The notes: a model not told the origin generated them from the sequence alone. 64,000 nt of DNA from an uncultured Alistipes sp. (GCF_963931675.1 NZ_OZ007039.1:2269806-2333805), one strand, 5' to 3'; counted from the first letter of the stretch, positions 24,907 to 33,531 are shown. Numbers and translations: made by a program.

Positions 24907-27555
24907 ATGAATAAATTGTTTTTGTGGATTGCGGCGGCTTCGGCCTTTGTGCTGCAATCGTGTCAGAAGGACGACGGGATCCAGGACGAGATCGACAGCC
25001 TGCGGGACCGTGTGGCCGCTCTGGAATCGAAGGTCGGTGATGTGAACTCCGGTATTGCGGCGTTTCATCAGTTGTTGACCGAAACAAAAGTGATCGTCGG
25101 CGTCCAGGAGACCGACACGGGATATGTGATCGAAATGAGTGACGGAAGCCAATATCCCGTGACCGAGGGTGAAAAACTCGATGTGCTGGTTCCGGTGCTC
25201 GGCATCGACGACGAGGGTTATTGGACCGTGAGCCTGGACAACGGAGCCACCGTGACGCGGATCAAGGATGGTAGCGGCAATGATGTTTCGGCATGGCCCA
25301 TGCTCGACGGCGAACACCAGCCCGAAGCCGAAGGCATTACTCCGCAGCTGCGGGTTTCGGCCGACGGGACGTGGGAGGTGAGCTACGACGACGGAGGTTC
25401 GTGGAACCCGCTGTTGCAGGACGGCAAGCCGGTCAATGCGGTGGGCGAGAATGTCTCGTTCGGTTACAGTTCCGTCTTCAAGTCGGTGGTTTACGATGAG
25501 GAGAACCACCTGTTCTCGGTCGAGCTCGTTACGGGTGAGACGTGTTCCTTCCCGGTTTCCGACAACTTCGACCTGACGATCGATGCCGAAGAAAACGAGA
25601 CGTTCTTCCTGGGCGAAATGCGGCAGTTCGAGGTCGTGCAGACGAATGTCGCCGAGGCGCTGCTCCGGGCTCCCGAAGGATGGAGCGCCGAGTTGGAGGA
25701 GACGACCCTGACGGTTACGGCTCCGAAGACCTATACGGCACCCGGGGAGGATGGTCTGACCCTGTCGGTGATCGCGACCTCGGAGGAGGGTTATCTGAAG
25801 ATCGTGCCGTTGAAGCTGACGTTGAAAAACGAAGCTTTGGATGCCAATGCCTGCGAGGCATGGCGAAATTTTAAGGCCGGAACTGCGGAGAACGTACTGC
25901 TCGATTTCTCGTATGCCGGTTACAAACACGGAGAGGTAGCTCCGCCGGATGTGTGGGGCCTGGGTTACACGGTTTATGATGTGACCAAGTACGGGCTGGA
26001 TCCCACGGGTCAGACTTCGTCGCGGCAGGCTTTCATCGACCTGCTGCACTCGCTCAAGCTCACCGGAAAGAACGATGCGGGCAGCAACCAGGCCAATGCC
26101 AACGCCCGTGCGATCCTCTACTTCCCGGAGGGCGACTACGTGCTGCACGACGAGTCGGACGATGTGAAACGCGATACGCCGCTTTATGACGAGTCGGGAA
26201 AGGTTGTGGCGGAATATTCGAGTTCGGATATCATTATTCTGGGCGGCAACTTCATCATCAAGGGTGCGGGCCGGGACAAGACGCGCCTGATCATGAAGAC
26301 GAAGAACTATCCGGCGACAGCTGACATGTGGTCGTCACCCGTGATGCTCAACATCAAGAACAACAGTTCGCGCATCGGCGACAGCTATTCGGCCCTGGCC
26401 TCGGTCACGGGGGATGCGGCAAAGGGCACCTTCTCGGTGGAGGTAGTGTCGACGGCCGGTATCTCGTCGGGCGACTGGGTGATGCTCTACCTGCAGAGCA
26501 AGGAAGCGGAGCTGGTGGCCAAGGAGCTGGCACCCAAGAGTGTGGACAAACCCGCCATGACCGACATCCAGACGATCTGCGTCTATGACTACCACCAGGT
26601 AAAGTCGGTCAGCGGCAATACGGTGACCTTCTGCGAGCCGATCATGCACGAAGTCGAGGCGAAATACGGCTGGCAGATCCGCGAATTCCCGCACTATGAG
26701 AATGTGGGCATCGAGGACCTGACGTTCGTGGGCAACGCCAAGACGAATTTCGGCCATCACGCCTCGTGGGAAGATGACGGTGCTTTCAAGCCTATTCAGA
26801 TGATGCGTTTGACGAATTCGTGGATGCGTCGTGTCGATTTTGAGAATGTGAGCGAGGCAATGACTTTCTCGTCTGTGGCAAACTGCTCGGCTTACGATAT
26901 CAATATCACGGGTAACCGCGGACACTCGGCTGTTCGGTCTCAGGCCTCCTCGCGGGTTTTCATCGGCAAGATCATGGACCGGACGAGTGGTAAGGAGTGT
27001 CGGGATTCGAGTGGAAAGGAGTTGGGTCCAATGATGGAAAATGCCGGTCAGTACCACGCTTCGGGTGTTTCGAACCAGTCGATGGGTACTGTGCTGTGGA
27101 ACAACACATGGGGCGACGACGCCCTGTTCGAGTCGCACTCCAGGCAGCCGCGGGCCACGCTGGTGGACCGTTGTACGGGCGGGTTCGTACAGTGGCGTTT
27201 CGGTGGTGACGTGTCGAATGTGCCGAACCACCTGCGCGACCTGACGATCTGGAACCTCAATGCTACGAAGGTCAAGAGCGACTTCAACGGAGGATTCTTC
27301 AAGTGGTGGCTGACGGAAAATGACTGGTGGAAGATCATGCCACCGATCATTGTGGGTTTCCACGGAGCCAAGACGGTCAATTTCGGTGTCTACTCCGAGA
27401 CGGCCGGAGGCTGGGCCGAATCGGAATCGAGCTCCGACTTGCAGACACTCTATCTCGAAAGCAATGGCACGGCAGTGCAGCCGGAATCGCTTTACGAAGC
27501 TCAGTTGCGCGAACGCCTGGGTTATGTTCCGGGCTGGCTGAACTCCTTAAAATAG
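24907..27555 (+). CDS. DUF4988/DUF4955-like beta-helix lipoprotein, candidate PL29 lyase
   Basis: An 882-residue lipoprotein. The signal MNKLFLWIAAASAFVLQSC gives a lipidated Cys, then a short coiled coil (DEIDSLRDRVAALESKV) and a DUF4988-type region, a beta domain to about 320, and a large C-terminal domain. That domain reads like a right-handed beta-helix of the pectate-lyase type (DVTKYGLDPTGQTSSRQAF, ILYFPEGDYVL, FIIKGAGRDKTRLIM, NVGIEDLTFVG). DUF4955-type proteins of glycosaminoglycan loci in Bacteroides include, to my knowledge, the PL29 chondroitin/hyaluronan lyase, so a lyase role is plausible here beside two PL8 enzymes. The ATG at 24907 is preferred; an in-frame ATG at 24877 overlaps the sulfatase stop and precedes the signal. 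Confidence 0.72.
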   Translation: MNKLFLWIAAASAFVLQSCQKDDGIQDEIDSLRDRVAALESKVGDVNSGIAAFHQLLTETKVIVGVQETDTGYVIEMSDGSQYPVTEGEKLDVLVPVLGIDDEGYWTVSLDNGATVTRIKDGSGNDVSAWPMLDGEHQPEAEGITPQLRVSADGTWEVSYDDGGSWNPLLQDGKPVNAVGENVSFGYSSVFKSVVYDEENHLFSVELVTGETCSFPVSDNFDLTIDAEENETFFLGEMRQFEVVQTNVAEALLRAPEGWSAELEETTLTVTAPKTYTAPGEDGLTLSVIATSEEGYLKIVPLKLTLKNEALDANACEAWRNFKAGTAENVLLDFSYAGYKHGEVAPPDVWGLGYTVYDVTKYGLDPTGQTSSRQAFIDLLHSLKLTGKNDAGSNQANANARAILYFPEGDYVLHDESDDVKRDTPLYDESGKVVAEYSSSDIIILGGNFIIKGAGRDKTRLIMKTKNYPATADMWSSPVMLNIKNNSSRIGDSYSALASVTGDAAKGTFSVEVVSTAGISSGDWVMLYLQSKEAELVAKELAPKSVDKPAMTDIQTICVYDYHQVKSVSGNTVTFCEPIMHEVEAKYGWQIREFPHYENVGIEDLTFVGNAKTNFGHHASWEDDGAFKPIQMMRLTNSWMRRVDFENVSEAMTFSSVANCSAYDINITGNRGHSAVRSQASSRVFIGKIMDRTSGKECRDSSGKELGPMMENAGQYHASGVSNQSMGTVLWNNTWGDDALFESHSRQPRATLVDRCTGGFVQWRFGGDVSNVPNHLRDLTIWNLNATKVKSDFNGGFFKWWLTENDWWKIMPPIIVGFHGAKTVNFGVYSETAGGWAESESSSDLQTLYLESNGTAVQPESLYEAQLRERLGYVPGWLNSLK

Positions 27556-27574
27556 TAACAACACACGATAAATT

Positions 27575-29872
27575 ATGAAAAAGTATCTGATTTTGTTTTT
27601 CGTTGCAGCGGCTGCGGCATTTCAGTCGTGCGACAACAACGACGACCTGTGGGATGCGATCGACGACCTGAAGAGCCGCGTCCAGGCCCTCGAAACGCAG
27701 GTCGACGCCCTGAACGGCAATGTCGAGGCCTTGCAGACACTCTATAATGGCGGAGCCACGATCTCCGAGGTGACGGAGTCTGACGGAGCCTATGTCCTTA
27801 AGTTGACGGACGGTACGACGCTGACGCTGTCCCAGGGCAGTGAGGCCGAGGCCGTGATTCCGGTGGTTTCGATCGACGAGAACGGCAACTGGCAGTATTC
27901 GGTGGACGGCGGCGAGAAGTTCATTCCGCTGAACGTGAACGCCGTGGCCGAGGATGGCGTGACGCCGCAGTTCCGGATCGACGAGAAGACCGGCTGCTGG
28001 CAGGTGAACACAACGGGCGAGGAGTCCGGCTGGACGAATGTCAAGAATTCGGCGGGCCAGGATGTGAGTGCCGTAGGCGGTACGATGACCGACAAGTTCT
28101 TCGACACGGTTCGGGTTGACGGCGACACGCTCTACATCAAGCTGCTGGGCAGTGATGTGGAACTGGAAATCCCGATCGTTCCGGATGTGCTTTGTGCAAT
28201 TGTCGATGCCGAAGGCAAACCGATTGAGGGTATCCAGATGTTCGATTCGGGAATGACGAAACGTTTTGATGTTAAGATGCGGGGTATTGACAATACGATA
28301 GTGACAGCTCCTGAGGGCTGGACAGCCCGATTGACTGATGCCGTTGACGAGAAAGCCGAACTTGTCGTGACGGCTCCGGGCAAACAGGCATCCGCCGGGA
28401 CGACCGCTACGCGGGCTACGGCCAATACGTCGCAGGATGTGGCCATTCTGGCGACTTCGGGCAAGTATTCGTTCATTTCGAAGATTCAGGTCCAGAGCAC
28501 GGGCGTCGAGGCCGAGCCTCCTACGGTTACTTCGGTGACGTCGTCTGTAGCGACAGATGTAACTTTGATGTTCGATGTGCAGATAGCCAATGCTGACGGC
28601 TGGAAATATATATGTTTGGAATCTGGATCCGAGGCTCCGGATGCCGCGAAGGTTTTTGCTGAGGGTACGGCTGTTTTGGGAACGAGTGTGACGGTCGAGG
28701 GGCTTAAGGCCGAGACTGAGTATACGATCTATGTAGTGGCCTACATCGGCGAGCAGTATAGTGAGGTTTCCACGGCTACGGCTTCAACGGTGGAGACCCC
28801 GCCCGATCCGAACGACTATTATGCTTCGGGTGTCGAGGTTAATGGCACCCGTTATGACAAGGACAGCGAGGGCGCCCGTCTGCTGGAGGTTGCTTCCGAT
28901 GCGGGAGAGAATGTGACGGTGAGTGCTCCCAGTACGGCAACCGTATCCTTTATCGGCCTTGACGAGAGCGATACGTATGATTTTGTGATGGCTTCGACAT
29001 CCAGCATAGGTGTTCAGGCTGACAATATTTATATTGGCCGTTATGCCGATGCGAAACCTACGATTAAGTTCGGACGTTATCTTACGTTGCGCAATGCCGG
29101 TGGTACGCTTGCTTTCAAGAACCTGGTGCTGGACTTCGAGGCTGTAAGCGACAATTATATGTTCAATTCCAATGGCAACAATGCCGGTATCGGGACATTG
29201 ATCTTCGAGGATTGTGAGATTATCTACGCCAAGCAGAGTTTGATCACGGGTTACAAGGGAACCGGTTCGATCGGCAACATTATTTTCCGCAACTGCAAGA
29301 TCCGTTACACGGGTACGGAGACGACTTATGTCGTCAACCTGAGCAATCCAGGAAGCCTTGATCTTTCGGTTTTGACCGGTTTCACGCTGGAAAATAGCAT
29401 CATCTATGCAACGCAGTCCAATACGAAGAATTCCGCTTTCCTGACAGCCAACAATCAGGATCTGAGCAATATGGCTCTGATCGTTGAGCGGAATACGTTT
29501 GTCGACCTGCGCGGTAGCGGAACGACAGTGAATTCCTCGGCGCTCTTCGTCCTGAGCAAGTTTGGCAGCATTTTGTGCAAGAACAACCTCTTCTACGCGA
29601 CGATTGATACAACCTATCCGGCCGTCTTTGCCCTGACGAACGATTACGATACGGCCTGGCCGACGATCGACATGCTGCGTTCGGACAATATCTCCTACGG
29701 CAGTCAGGGCTGGAAGATCTTCTCCGAGATCACCGGGGCCTTCCATCCCTCGTCGTACGATGTAGTGACTGTTCCGAAGGTAAGTTCCGATCCGCTCACG
29801 ACGTGCGATCCTGCAACCGGTACGTTTGTGGTAAGTTCCGAATACGCCGGTTACGGTTCGACGCTTGAATAG
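27575..29872 (+). CDS. DUF4988 and DUF4957/DUF5123-like lipoprotein
   Basis: A 765-residue lipoprotein. The signal MKKYLILFFVAAAAAFQSC and coiled coil (AIDDLKSRVQALETQVDALN) closely resemble those of the preceding protein, followed by the same DUF4988-like repeat (TDGTTLTLSQ, VIPVVSIDENGNWQYSVDGG). A fibronectin III-like domain (about 310-410, PPTVTSVTSSVATDVTLMF) leads to a DUF4957/DUF5123-type parallel beta-helix (LRNAGGTLAFKNLVLDFEA, IGTLIFEDCEIIYA, IGNIIFRNCKIRYTG). No catalytic motif is recognisable. It probably binds or cleaves glycosaminoglycan at the surface; the shared N-terminus suggests a shared anchoring or assembly role with its neighbour. It is the last gene of the operon, 20 bases after the previous gene. 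Confidence 0.7.
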   Translation: MKKYLILFFVAAAAAFQSCDNNDDLWDAIDDLKSRVQALETQVDALNGNVEALQTLYNGGATISEVTESDGAYVLKLTDGTTLTLSQGSEAEAVIPVVSIDENGNWQYSVDGGEKFIPLNVNAVAEDGVTPQFRIDEKTGCWQVNTTGEESGWTNVKNSAGQDVSAVGGTMTDKFFDTVRVDGDTLYIKLLGSDVELEIPIVPDVLCAIVDAEGKPIEGIQMFDSGMTKRFDVKMRGIDNTIVTAPEGWTARLTDAVDEKAELVVTAPGKQASAGTTATRATANTSQDVAILATSGKYSFISKIQVQSTGVEAEPPTVTSVTSSVATDVTLMFDVQIANADGWKYICLESGSEAPDAAKVFAEGTAVLGTSVTVEGLKAETEYTIYVVAYIGEQYSEVSTATASTVETPPDPNDYYASGVEVNGTRYDKDSEGARLLEVASDAGENVTVSAPSTATVSFIGLDESDTYDFVMASTSSIGVQADNIYIGRYADAKPTIKFGRYLTLRNAGGTLAFKNLVLDFEAVSDNYMFNSNGNNAGIGTLIFEDCEIIYAKQSLITGYKGTGSIGNIIFRNCKIRYTGTETTYVVNLSNPGSLDLSVLTGFTLENSIIYATQSNTKNSAFLTANNQDLSNMALIVERNTFVDLRGSGTTVNSSALFVLSKFGSILCKNNLFYATIDTTYPAVFALTNDYDTAWPTIDMLRSDNISYGSQGWKIFSEITGAFHPSSYDVVTVPKVSSDPLTTCDPATGTFVVSSEYAGYGSTLE

Positions 29873-29894
29873 TCGAGAAAACGTTGATACGAAT

Positions 29895-29921
29895 AAAGGC
29901 TGCCCGTTGCGGGCAGCCTTT
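29895..29921 (+). terminator. Terminator of the GH88 operon
   Basis: AAAGGCTGCCCG, loop TTG, CGGGCAGCCTTT: a perfect 12-bp stem 22 bases after the stop codon, followed by a weak T-rich tail (ATTGTTTGCTTTTG). Confidence 0.85.
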
Positions 29922-29953
29922 ATTGTTTGCTTTTGTTTGTACTTGGGCGATCC

Positions 29954-29961
29954 CGGATTCC
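29954..29961. repeat. Target-site duplication, left side of IS copy 1
   Basis: CGGATTCC immediately precedes the IS end and recurs at 31135-31142 right after the other end. Eight-base duplications are typical of IS256-type transposition. Confidence 0.9.
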
Positions 29962-30034
29962 GGTAATGATGCCAAAATTGGTTGGTGGTATAAAATGTAA
30001 CCGACATAATATTTGGTAGTTATAAGGATAAAAT

Positions 30035-30068
30035 AGAGATTAGTAGAAACGGGTTTCTACTAATCTCT
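30035..30068 (+). promoter_or_regulatory. 16-bp hairpin upstream of the transposase
   Basis: AGAGATTAGTAGAAAC, loop GG, then its exact complement, ending six bases before the transposase ATG. Only a transcript entering from outside would include it in full before the start codon, so it may sequester the ribosome binding site and limit transposase made by read-through. This role is inferred from comparable hairpins in other IS elements. Confidence 0.6.
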
Positions 30069-30074
30069 ATTTTT

Positions 30075-31070
30075 ATGTCAAAAAAACGAAAAATACGCTG
30101 TCCTCATTGTGGCTTTTTAGAGACAATAAAATGGGGTACTCGTAGCGGTTGCAGCCGCTATTATTGTAAGAATTGTGGCAGCTATTTTACGGATCGTCGA
30201 GACTGGATTTCCGATAAAAACAAGTTTATATGGTTCGCGCGTTGGGTTCGCGGTAAACAGCGTATTTGTGACCTTGCGAGTGAGAGCGGATACAGCGAAC
30301 GCACCCTAAAAAGATACTTCTATCGGCTCTTGCCCCAGTGCCCTTTATGGCAGATACAGCGACGCGAGAAGGTAAATCTTCTGATCGACGGCACCTACTT
30401 CTCAAATAAGATTTGTCTGGTTGTATATCGGGATCACAACATCAAGATGACCCTCCTCTATCGCATAACCAGGAGTGAAACGCTGCGGGATTTGAAAGCA
30501 GACCTAACGGCTATACGCGATGTCGGCATTCAAATTGAGAGTGTCACCTGTGATGGATCTCCCAATATCATAAAAGCGGTGCGGGAAGTGTGTCCGGAGG
30601 CGATCTTGCAGCGTTGTACGGTACATGTAGCGCGAGAGATAGAGACGTGGATTACACGCAAACCACAGACCGTAGCGGCACAGGAACTCCTCGAACTGGT
30701 GCACTTGTTAAATGGAGTACAAACACATGATGAGGCACAGTTATGGATACGGGCTTTTATTGACTGGTATCGGCGACACGAACCATTTATCAATGAAAAA
30801 ACCGTAGATGAGCTGTCGGGAAGATGGTGGTTTACGCATAAGATGCTGCATCGAAGTGTCTCGCATATCAAGCGTGCCATACCCGATCTGTTTTCATACA
30901 CGCGATACCCTAATGTACCTAAATCTTCAAATTCTATTGAGTCGTTCTTCGGTCACTTGAAGGATAATTTAAGAATCCATCGTGGACTCTCGGAACAACA
31001 TTTTAAGGACTTTGTAAAGTGGTATCTTTTCCTGAACAGCAATGATGGAATTATTAAGAAACGCAAATGA
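30075..31070 (+). CDS. IS256-family transposase, variant zinc-binding type (copy 1)
   Basis: A 331-residue transposase. The N-terminus is a zinc ribbon, Cys9-x2-Cys12 and Cys31-x2-Cys34, followed by a helix-turn-helix-like segment (RICDLASESGYSERTLKRYF). The RNase-H-like catalytic core shows the DDE residues as Asp105 (LLIDGTYF), Asp160 (VTCDGSPN) and Glu289 (NSIESFFGHLK), with the family's Cys/His motif at QRCTVHVAREI. It is intact, with no frameshift. The translated sequence is identical to that of the second copy, implying recent transposition. Codon use is visibly more AT-rich than in neighbouring genes, as expected for an acquired element. Confidence 0.93.
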   Translation: MSKKRKIRCPHCGFLETIKWGTRSGCSRYYCKNCGSYFTDRRDWISDKNKFIWFARWVRGKQRICDLASESGYSERTLKRYFYRLLPQCPLWQIQRREKVNLLIDGTYFSNKICLVVYRDHNIKMTLLYRITRSETLRDLKADLTAIRDVGIQIESVTCDGSPNIIKAVREVCPEAILQRCTVHVAREIETWITRKPQTVAAQELLELVHLLNGVQTHDEAQLWIRAFIDWYRRHEPFINEKTVDELSGRWWFTHKMLHRSVSHIKRAIPDLFSYTRYPNVPKSSNSIESFFGHLKDNLRIHRGLSEQHFKDFVKWYLFLNSNDGIIKKRK

Positions 31071-31096
31071 CCAGAATCGTACAATTCTGGTCATTT
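31065..31096. terminator. Hairpin overlapping the transposase stop codon
   Basis: AAATGACCAGAAT and ATTCTGGTCATTT form a perfect 13-bp stem with loop CGTACA. The TGA stop lies in the left arm. It probably terminates transposase transcription and blocks transcription entering from the right. Confidence 0.65.
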
Positions 31097-31134
31097 GATC
31101 CAATACGACACCAACCACTTTTGGCATCATTACC

Positions 31135-31142
31135 CGGATTCC
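31135..31142. repeat. Target-site duplication, right side of IS copy 1
   Basis: CGGATTCC, identical to 29954-29961. Its last five bases are also the first five of the ATTCCCGC palindrome at 31138-31157. Confidence 0.9.
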
Positions 31143-31300
31143 CGCTTTCGCGGGAATGACCCCTTTAAGAAAGGGGGGATGTGCTGCTGAACCTTTAGCG
31201 GTTTCCGCAGCCTTTACCCGCATACGGCTGTCGAGGCGCGGAACTGGATCGGAATCCCTTTGTGGATTCCTCCGCCCACAAAACCCCTTTCTTAAAGGGG
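31138..31300. repeat. REP-like palindromic element between the IS and manA
   Basis: It begins with ATTCCCGC-TTTC-GCGGGAAT, a perfect hairpin (31138-31157), directly followed by CCCCTTTAAGAAAGGGG (31160-31176). The exact reverse complement of the latter lies at 31284-31300. Each 17-mer is itself a 7-bp hairpin and the two can also pair with each other across 107 bases. There is no coding potential I believe. The layout resembles a non-autonomous palindromic repeat or extragenic repeat unit. Confidence 0.5.
31284..31300 (-). terminator. Probable terminator of the ROK kinase-manA operon
   Basis: On the minus strand CCCCTTT-AAG-AAAGGGG is followed by TTTTGTGG, 16 bases beyond the manA stop. Confidence 0.6.
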
Positions 31301-31316
31301 CCTTCCCTGCGCCGGA

Positions 31317-32282
31317 TCAGTCGATCCAGCTCGTGAGGAGTTTCATCGTGCCGTCGGGCACCATGCGCAGCGACTGCGCCGAAGCCGGAACCAGCACCGT
31401 TTCACCCTGATGCACCGGAAGCGTTTCGCCCCGGTCGTCGGTCAGCGTGCCGTGCCCTTCGAGACACATCACCACCACGAACGAATCCCGTGCCGAAAGG
31501 TCGAGCGTCTGCTCGCGGGTCAGATCGAAGAGCGACGTCGTGAAGTAGGGGCACGCAACCAACTCGACCCGCGTGTCGCGTTCCGGGGTGTAGTGCGTCC
31601 GGTAATCGGGCAGCACGGTATAGTCGATGGCCCCTTTGGCCTGCTCGGTGTGCAGTTCGCGGGGTTTGCCGTCGGCGCCCACCCGCCCGTAGTCGTAGAT
31701 GCGGTAGGTGATGTTCGAAGTCTGCTGAATCTCGGCGATGAACGACCCCGAACCGATGGCGTGCACGCGTCCCGCAGGCAGGAAGAAGACATCCCCCGGA
31801 CGGATGGCATACCGGGCCAGCAGGTCGGTGATGGTGTTGTCGGCGACGCTGGCTTCGTACTCCTCGGGGGTTACCTGCTTCGAGAAGCCCGACAGCAGGT
31901 GGGCTCCCTCGTCGGTCGAGACGACGTACCACATCTCGGTTTTGCCCTTCGAGCGGTGGCGCTCCCAGGCGAGTTCATCGTTGGGGTGCACCTGGATCGA
32001 GAGGTCCTGGCGCGCGTCGATGAACTTGATCAGCAGCGGGAATTCGTTGCCGAATCGCTCGTAGTTGGCTTTTCCCAGCAGCGCGGCGCCGTGACGGGCC
32101 AGCAGGTCGGGGAGTTTCGTCCCGGCTTCGGGGCCTTCGGCCACGACGGACTCGTTGCCCTCGACCCCCGAGAGTTCCCAGCTCTCGCCGATGTTGTGCT
32201 GGTCGGTGGCGATCTGTTTGTAGGGGGCGATCTTTTCGCCGCCCCAGATCAGGGATTTCAGAATCGGTTGGAACTTATACAT
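31317..32282 (-). CDS. manA: Mannose-6-phosphate isomerase, class I
   Basis: Interconverts mannose-6-phosphate and fructose-6-phosphate in the cytoplasm. It has 321 residues, the short bacterial form. The zinc ligands of the type I cupin are visible: Gln97 and His99 (SIQVHPND), Glu116 (KTEMWYV) and His174 (AGRVHAIGSG). LIWGGEKI near the N-terminus and GESWELS are also typical of the family. It lies 12 bases after a ROK kinase gene, probably one transcript, so the pair may phosphorylate mannose and isomerise it. Confidence 0.95.
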   Translation of the reverse strand: MYKFQPILKSLIWGGEKIAPYKQIATDQHNIGESWELSGVEGNESVVAEGPEAGTKLPDLLARHGAALLGKANYERFGNEFPLLIKFIDARQDLSIQVHPNDELAWERHRSKGKTEMWYVVSTDEGAHLLSGFSKQVTPEEYEASVADNTITDLLARYAIRPGDVFFLPAGRVHAIGSGSFIAEIQQTSNITYRIYDYGRVGADGKPRELHTEQAKGAIDYTVLPDYRTHYTPERDTRVELVACPYFTTSLFDLTREQTLDLSARDSFVVVMCLEGHGTLTDDRGETLPVHQGETVLVPASAQSLRMVPDGTMKLLTSWID

Positions 32283-32294
32283 GTTTTTGTGTCG

Positions 32295-33404
32295 TTATGC
32301 GTTGTTTTGTGCGTCCAGTTGGCTCAGTGCGAAGGCGTAGGCGCCGACCGAGATGGCGCGGCTGGCGCCCAGTTTGGAGATCGTCACGCCGATGCGTTTC
32401 TGCGGATCGTAGGCTACGTAGCGATCCGTGCCGTAGACCTTGAGCGTGCGGTTGTCGCCGCGGGCGAATTCGAGGAATTCGGCCTCGTCGTCCAGGTCGT
32501 AGACCTTCATCTGCACGCGGTTGAGCTCGTTGCCGTCGAACTGGTGGATCTTCGAGCGCAGTTCGCGCAGGAGGCTCGGCATGATCCACTTCCGGGCCGC
32601 GGTGATACCGCCTCCGATGACGATCAGACCGTCGATCAGCGTCACGGCCGTGGCCATGGCGTCACCGGCCACTTCGCCGAACTCCGCGAAGGCCTTCTGT
32701 GCGGCTTCCGCATCGCCCGGGCGTTTGCCGTCGGCGATGTCGCAGATATCCTTCGGTTCGAGCCCGTGGTCAGGATTGCCGGTCAGCTCACCGTAGACGC
32801 GCTTGATGGCCCGCACGGCCACGCCGTCCTCGACGATAATATCGGGGAACTTCTTGTGCCTCAGGCAGAAGGTCTCCACACAGGAGTTGTCGCCGCGGTT
32901 CAGGCGGTTGTCGACGACGATGCCGATTCCGAATCCCGTGCCGAAGGTGTAGCCCAACAGGTTTTTGTAGCGTTTCGGGCTGTGGAGGGCTTCGAGCCGG
33001 GCGTTGATTTCGGGCAGGGCACCGCCCAGGGCTTCACCGTAGGCGAACAGGTCGCCGTCGTTGTTGATGAAGACCGGGATTCCGAACGTCGCTTCGAGGA
33101 AGGGGCCCAGGGCCACGCCGTCGCGGAACGACGGGAAGTTGGGCAGGAAGCCGCCGATGATGCCGTTCGGATAGTCGGCCGGGCCGGGGAATGCGAAGCT
33201 GATGGCGACGGGTTTCTCCGGGAGTCGGGCGATGACCTGTCGGAAACCGTCGACCATCGTGGCGAGGCACTCGTCCAGATTGTCGGCGTGCGACGGCATG
33301 GTGATGGGTTCGACGATGAACTGGTTGGCCTGCATGGCTCCGAATACGAAGTTCGTGCCGCCGGCGTCGAGGGTGATGACCACCCGGTTGTCATGACTGT
33401 ACAT
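32295..33404 (-). CDS. ROK-family sugar kinase
   Basis: A 369-residue cytoplasmic kinase with the phosphate-binding motif VVITLDAGGTNFVFG near the N-terminus and a second ATP-binding segment LIDGLIVIGGGIT. HKKFPDIIVEDG lies where ROK enzymes usually have a CxCGxxGC zinc site; I do not see that full cysteine motif, so it is a divergent member. The start is the ATG at 33404 (MYSHDNRVVITL); the frame remains open to 33611 but that stretch overlaps the terminator of the asnB operon. Linkage to manA suggests a mannose, fructose or glucose substrate; the exact sugar is undetermined. Confidence 0.85.
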   Translation of the reverse strand: MYSHDNRVVITLDAGGTNFVFGAMQANQFIVEPITMPSHADNLDECLATMVDGFRQVIARLPEKPVAISFAFPGPADYPNGIIGGFLPNFPSFRDGVALGPFLEATFGIPVFINNDGDLFAYGEALGGALPEINARLEALHSPKRYKNLLGYTFGTGFGIGIVVDNRLNRGDNSCVETFCLRHKKFPDIIVEDGVAVRAIKRVYGELTGNPDHGLEPKDICDIADGKRPGDAEAAQKAFAEFGEVAGDAMATAVTLIDGLIVIGGGITAARKWIMPSLLRELRSKIHQFDGNELNRVQMKVYDLDDEAEFLEFARGDNRTLKVYGTDRYVAYDPQKRIGVTISKLGASRAISVGAYAFALSQLDAQNNA

Positions 33405-33441
33405 ATCAGGTCTTGGTTGGTTTATACGGATTTTTATCCCC

Positions 33442-33473
33442 CAAAGATAGAAATTTTTGCCCGCACCGCCAAG
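33442..33473 (-). promoter_or_regulatory. Promoter of the ROK kinase-manA operon
   Basis: The minus strand reads CTTG (33470-33473), 20 bases, TATCTTTG (33442-33449). The start codon is about 37 bases downstream. Confidence 0.55.
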
Positions 33474-33499
33474 CCGAAAGGGGTGAAGCGCATAAAAAA

Positions 33500-33531
33500 C
33501 GAAATCCGGAGGCTGCAGCTTCCGGATTTCG
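33500..33531 (-). terminator. Terminator of the ilv-asnB operon
   Basis: On the minus strand CGAAATCCGGA, a 10-base loop, TCCGGATTTCG, followed by TTTTTTATG. It lies 34 bases beyond the asnB stop. Confidence 0.85.

Larger units (their letters stand above)
29962..31134 (+). mobile_element. IS256-family element, copy 1 (1173 bp)
   Basis: An intact insertion sequence with terminal inverted repeats starting GGTAATGATGCCAAAA. The right repeat (complement of 31109-31134) and left repeat agree over 26 bases except at position 17, where the left end has T (base 29978) instead of G. It carries one transposase gene flanked by two hairpins. An 8-bp target duplication (CGGATTCC) shows simple insertion. 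Apart from base 29978 the ends match the copy at 43793-44965, which is in the opposite orientation and has the same length. Confidence 0.93.
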
